Shown here piece by piece: positions 14,138 to 19,641 of a DNA stretch of 19,641 nt. Below the pieces are notes generated by a model. That model did not search any database, was not told the origin of the DNA, and worked only from the letters and a program-made list of their open reading frames with translations. The DNA is taken from the NCBI GenBank assembly GCA_044370695.1, contig JBILVB010000062.1, forward strand, positions 1-19,641, written 5' to 3'. Within the stretch, counting starts at the first letter, position 1, and the number at the start of each line of letters is the position of its first letter. A program made the position numbers and the translations under genes. This stretch comes from JBEIFW01 sp044370695 (GTDB taxonomy: Bacteria > Actinomycetota > Acidimicrobiia > Acidimicrobiales > Ilumatobacteraceae).

Positions 14138-15078
14138 TCACCCCGTGGCTGCGCCCGTGAGCTCGGCCACCGAGTCCACGCCCCGTTCGGCGCACCACGC
14201 CACCAGTTCGTCCTGGATTCGCCAGCACGCCCGCGGATCGGCGAACGTCGCCGTGCCGACCTCCACGCACGACGCGCCGGCGAGCAGCAACTCGACGGCG
14301 TCGACCCCCCGGGCGACACCACCGACCCCGACGATCGGCACCTCGGGCAGCGCCCGGTGGACGTCCCACACGGCGCGCACCGCCACCGGATGGATGGCCG
14401 ACCCCGACAACCCACCGCCACCGGCGCCGAGCACCGGGCGGCGCGACTCGACGTCGATCGCTAGGCCGAGCAGCGTGTTCACCAGCACCACGGCCTCGGC
14501 CCCTCCGGCGACCGCGGCTTCGGCGATGGCCGGCAACGACGACACCACGGCGGTCAGCTTCGCCCAGCGGGGTCGACCGGCGATCGCCGTGGCCGCCATC
14601 GCCTCCCGGGTCGCCTCCGGGGACTGGGCGAACATCCCGTGGCCCTTCAGGTTCGGGCACGACAGGTTCACCTCCACCGCGACGACGCAGGCCGGAGCGT
14701 CGGCGAGCATCGCTGCGGCCTCGGCGTAGTCGTCGAGGCTGCGACCCCAGATCGACACGACCACGCGCGCCCCGGCCGCCTCGAGTGCCGGCAGCTCCTC
14801 GGCCCACCATGCCTCGATCCCCGGGCCCTGCAGACCGACGGCGTTGAGCATCCCGGCCGTCGTCGGATGCAGGCGGGGCGCCGGGTTACCGGCCCACGGG
14901 TACGGCGCCAACGACTTCACGACCACGGCACCGAGCGCGCCGAGATCACCGTACGGGGCGAGCTCGGCGCCATGCCCGGCGGTGCCGGCGGCGGTGAGCA
15001 CCGGGGCCGGCAGCCGGAGCGACCCCACCGCCACGGTGGTGTCCACCGGCGGGCCTGCGACCCGACCCCGGCGCCGCC

Positions 15079-15082
<4 letters not shown>
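14138..15082 (-). CDS. pyrD: Dihydroorotate dehydrogenase, class 1B type
   Basis: Oxidises dihydroorotate to orotate with FMN. The 314-residue TIM barrel has PAPVLTAAGTAGHGAEL (25-41), Lys56 in VVVKSL, the catalytic-cysteine motif VNLSCPNLKG (138-147, Cys142), Lys175 in AKL, VNT (201-203), GGLSG (223-227) and the phosphate-binding GVGG (252-255). A catalytic Cys and no membrane-binding N-terminus exclude class 2. Class 1B enzymes normally work with the PyrK iron-sulfur flavoprotein, usually encoded next door; no pyrK is in this window. The ATG overlaps the carB stop (ATGA); the first dozen residues are Arg/Pro rich, and an internal GTG (residue 13) is a less supported alternative. The importer operon follows where pyrF often lies. 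Confidence 0.94.
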
Positions 15083-18362
<3,280 letters not shown>

Positions 18363-18363
<1 letters not shown>

Positions 18364-19526
18364 CAGGCCACCCCCGCCTCGGGTGCGGGCAGACCGGCCG
18401 GCTCGTGGGCATCGACCGCGGTGACGGTGAAGCCGCTGCGGACCCGCCGTCGGGCCATGCGCTCGGCGAACCGGCCGAACAGGTAGGTGGCCTCGTGCGG
18501 TCCCGGGCCCGCCTCGGGGTGGTGCTGCACGGAGAACGCGTCGGCACCGCTCACTGCGATGCCTTCGCACACGCCGTCGTTCAGGTTCACGTGGGTCATG
18601 ACCGCCTTGCCGGCCAGCGTGTCCGCAGCGACGGCGAAGTTGTGGTTCTGGCTGGTGATGTCGATGCGGCCGTCGGTGAGGTCCTTCACCGGGTGGTTGG
18701 CACCGTGGTGGCCGAAGGGCAGCTTGACCGTCCGGGCACCGATCGCGAGCGACAACAGCTGGTGACCGAGGCAGATCCCGAACACCGGCACGTCGCCGGC
18801 GAGCAGCCCCTGGATGGTGTCGACGGCACCGCCGACACACTCGGGATCGCCGGGGCCGTTGGACAGGAACACCCCGTCGGGCCGGCGGGCCAGCACGTCG
18901 GCGGCCGAGGTCGATGCCGGCACGACCTCGACGGTGCCGAGCGCGGCGAGGTGGCGCAGGATCGTGCGCTTGATGCCGAAGTCGTAGGCGACGATGCGGA
19001 ACCCGCCCCCGTCACCGACGACGTAGGGCGCCCCCGTGGTCACCTGGGCGACGAGGTCGACGCCGCCGGTGCCCGGTTCGGCCGCAGCGGCGGCCCGAAG
19101 CGTGGCCGCATCGCCGGTGCCGAACGCGCCGGGCATCGCGCCGGCGTCGCGCAGGTGGCGGGTGAGGCGGCGGGTGTCGATCCCGGCGATCCCCGGCACC
19201 CCGTAGTGGCGCAACAACTCGTCGAGGTCGGCCGTGGCCCGGTGGTTGCTACGCCGTCGCGCCAGTTCCCGCACGACGATCCCCCGGCAGTACGGGCGCC
19301 GGGCCTCGAAGTCGGCGGCGGTCACGCCGTAGTTCCCGATGTGGGGGTAGGTGAAGGTGATGATCTGACCGGCGTAGCTCGGATCGGTGACGATCTCCTG
19401 GTAGCCCGACAGCGAGGTGTTGAACACGACTTCACCGGAGGCCGCGAGGGCCGGGGCCCCGATCGCCTCGCCTTCGAACACCTCACCGTCGGCCAGCACC
19501 AGTACGGCGTCGCAGGTGGCGCTCAT
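18363..19526 (-). CDS. carA: Carbamoyl-phosphate synthase small (glutaminase) subunit
   Basis: Hydrolyses glutamine and channels ammonia to CarB. The 387-residue protein has the N-terminal CarA domain (FNTSLSGYQEIVTDPSYAGQ, 35-54) and a class I glutamine amidotransferase domain. The nucleophile is Cys252 in FGICLGHQ (249-256), and the rest of the triad is His336 and Glu338 in QHHPEAGPGPHEA (334-346). Two ATG codons are nine bases apart. The second (19526) is preferred because AAGGA stands eight bases before it, while it would directly abut the first at 19535. The ATG at 19526 also overlaps the TGA of a six-codon mini-ORF. Confidence 0.96.
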
Positions 19527-19543
19527 GACGACCATCCTTGCAT
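19523..19543 (-). other. Six-codon mini-ORF overlapping the carA start
   Basis: ATG CAA GGA TGG TCG TCA TGA encodes MQGWSS. Its TGA overlaps the carA ATG as ATGA, the same geometry used for coupling elsewhere in the window. It is in frame with an upstream GTG at 19555 (10 codons). It may be chance; no strong ribosome binding site of its own is seen. Confidence 0.25.
19535..19539 (-). promoter_or_regulatory. Ribosome binding site deciding the carA start
   Basis: AAGGA on the minus strand with an 8-base spacer to the ATG at 19526. It touches the ATG at 19535 and so cannot serve that one. Confidence 0.5.
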
Positions 19544-19549
19544 GATAAT

Positions 19550-19583
19550 GCTCACCTCTGCATAGTCATTCATGAAGCTCACC
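19550..19583 (-). repeat. Direct repeat GGTGAGC in the pyrC-carA junction
   Basis: GGTGAGC occurs at 19577-19583 (containing the pyrC stop) and again at 19550-19556, 27 bases apart. Each copy is followed within 9-15 bases by ATGCA. The stretch between pyrC and carA is unusually AT-rich for this window and includes a TATCAT that could be a -10. Confidence 0.4.
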
Positions 19584-19641
19584 GTTGCGGCTCGCCGTCC
19601 ACGACCACGGCGACACCGCCGAACACCGTGTGGCGGACCTT
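19579..19641 (-). CDS. pyrC: Probable dihydroorotase, C-terminal 20 residues only
   Basis: Only the last 20 codons are inside the window, ending in VAVVVDGEPQR and TGA. The pattern V-R-H-T-V-F-G-G followed by a VVVDGE turn matches the end of amidohydrolases such as dihydroorotase, and pyrC directly before carA is the standard actinobacterial order. PyrC closes the pyrimidine ring from carbamoyl aspartate, so it belongs with carA, carB and pyrD. The identification rests on a short tail plus position. Confidence 0.65.
   Translation of the reverse strand, partial: KVRHTVFGGVAVVVDGEPQR

Noticed and set aside
18364..18840. 159-codon extension upstream of CarB
   Set aside because: It is an off-frame shadow of carA; CarB begins normally at the ATG overlapping the carA stop.

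Overview
The window is about 70% GC and densely coded, with frequent GTG starts and many 1-4 nt stop/start overlaps. It carries a core locus typical of Actinobacteria. The mix of actinobacterial IHF (mihF), an omega subunit with a DSKFSLVTLAAKRARQIN core, a PriA without ATPase motifs and a PAMHTEM-type CoaBC points to a high-GC actinobacterium, possibly of the Acidimicrobiia. The lineage is an inference from protein style, not from a marker search.

Layout, read in the direction of the dominant minus strand (right to left): the 3' tail of a probable pyrC, then carA, carB and pyrD (pyrimidine biosynthesis, coupled by TGATG/ATGA overlaps). A three-gene binding-protein-dependent ABC importer of the ferric-iron type follows (lipoprotein, fused double permease, ATPase), then a large cytoplasmic beta-propeller protein. 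A small J-domain protein on the plus strand converges on the propeller gene. The minus-strand core then resumes: mihF, gmk, a DinB/maleylpyruvate-isomerase-like protein, rpoZ, coaBC, metK, priA. A plus-strand trio (RsmC-like methyltransferase, SPOUT methyltransferase, DUF952 protein), also coupled by overlaps, sits between priA and the final def-fmt pair. fmt runs off the left edge.

The core genes serve UMP and carbamoyl phosphate synthesis, GMP phosphorylation, coenzyme A, S-adenosylmethionine, transcription, nucleoid structure, replication restart and N-formylmethionine handling. The accessory pieces (metal importer plus propeller, J-protein, MDMPI-like protein, RNA methyltransferase trio) interrupt an order usually seen in actinobacteria. 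No pyrF or pyrK lies in the window.

Nothing here is clearly a new defence or mobile system. The observations most worth checking are a probable CTG start for gmk, a near-perfect 20-bp palindrome over the start of the metal-binding lipoprotein gene, the accessory module between pyrD and mihF, an AGGAG-in-the-loop hairpin ahead of the J-domain gene, and a mini-ORF overlapping the carA start. No tRNA, rRNA, CRISPR array, transposase or intergenic stretch above 300 bases was found; the longest gap is about 170 bases, between mihF and the J-domain gene.
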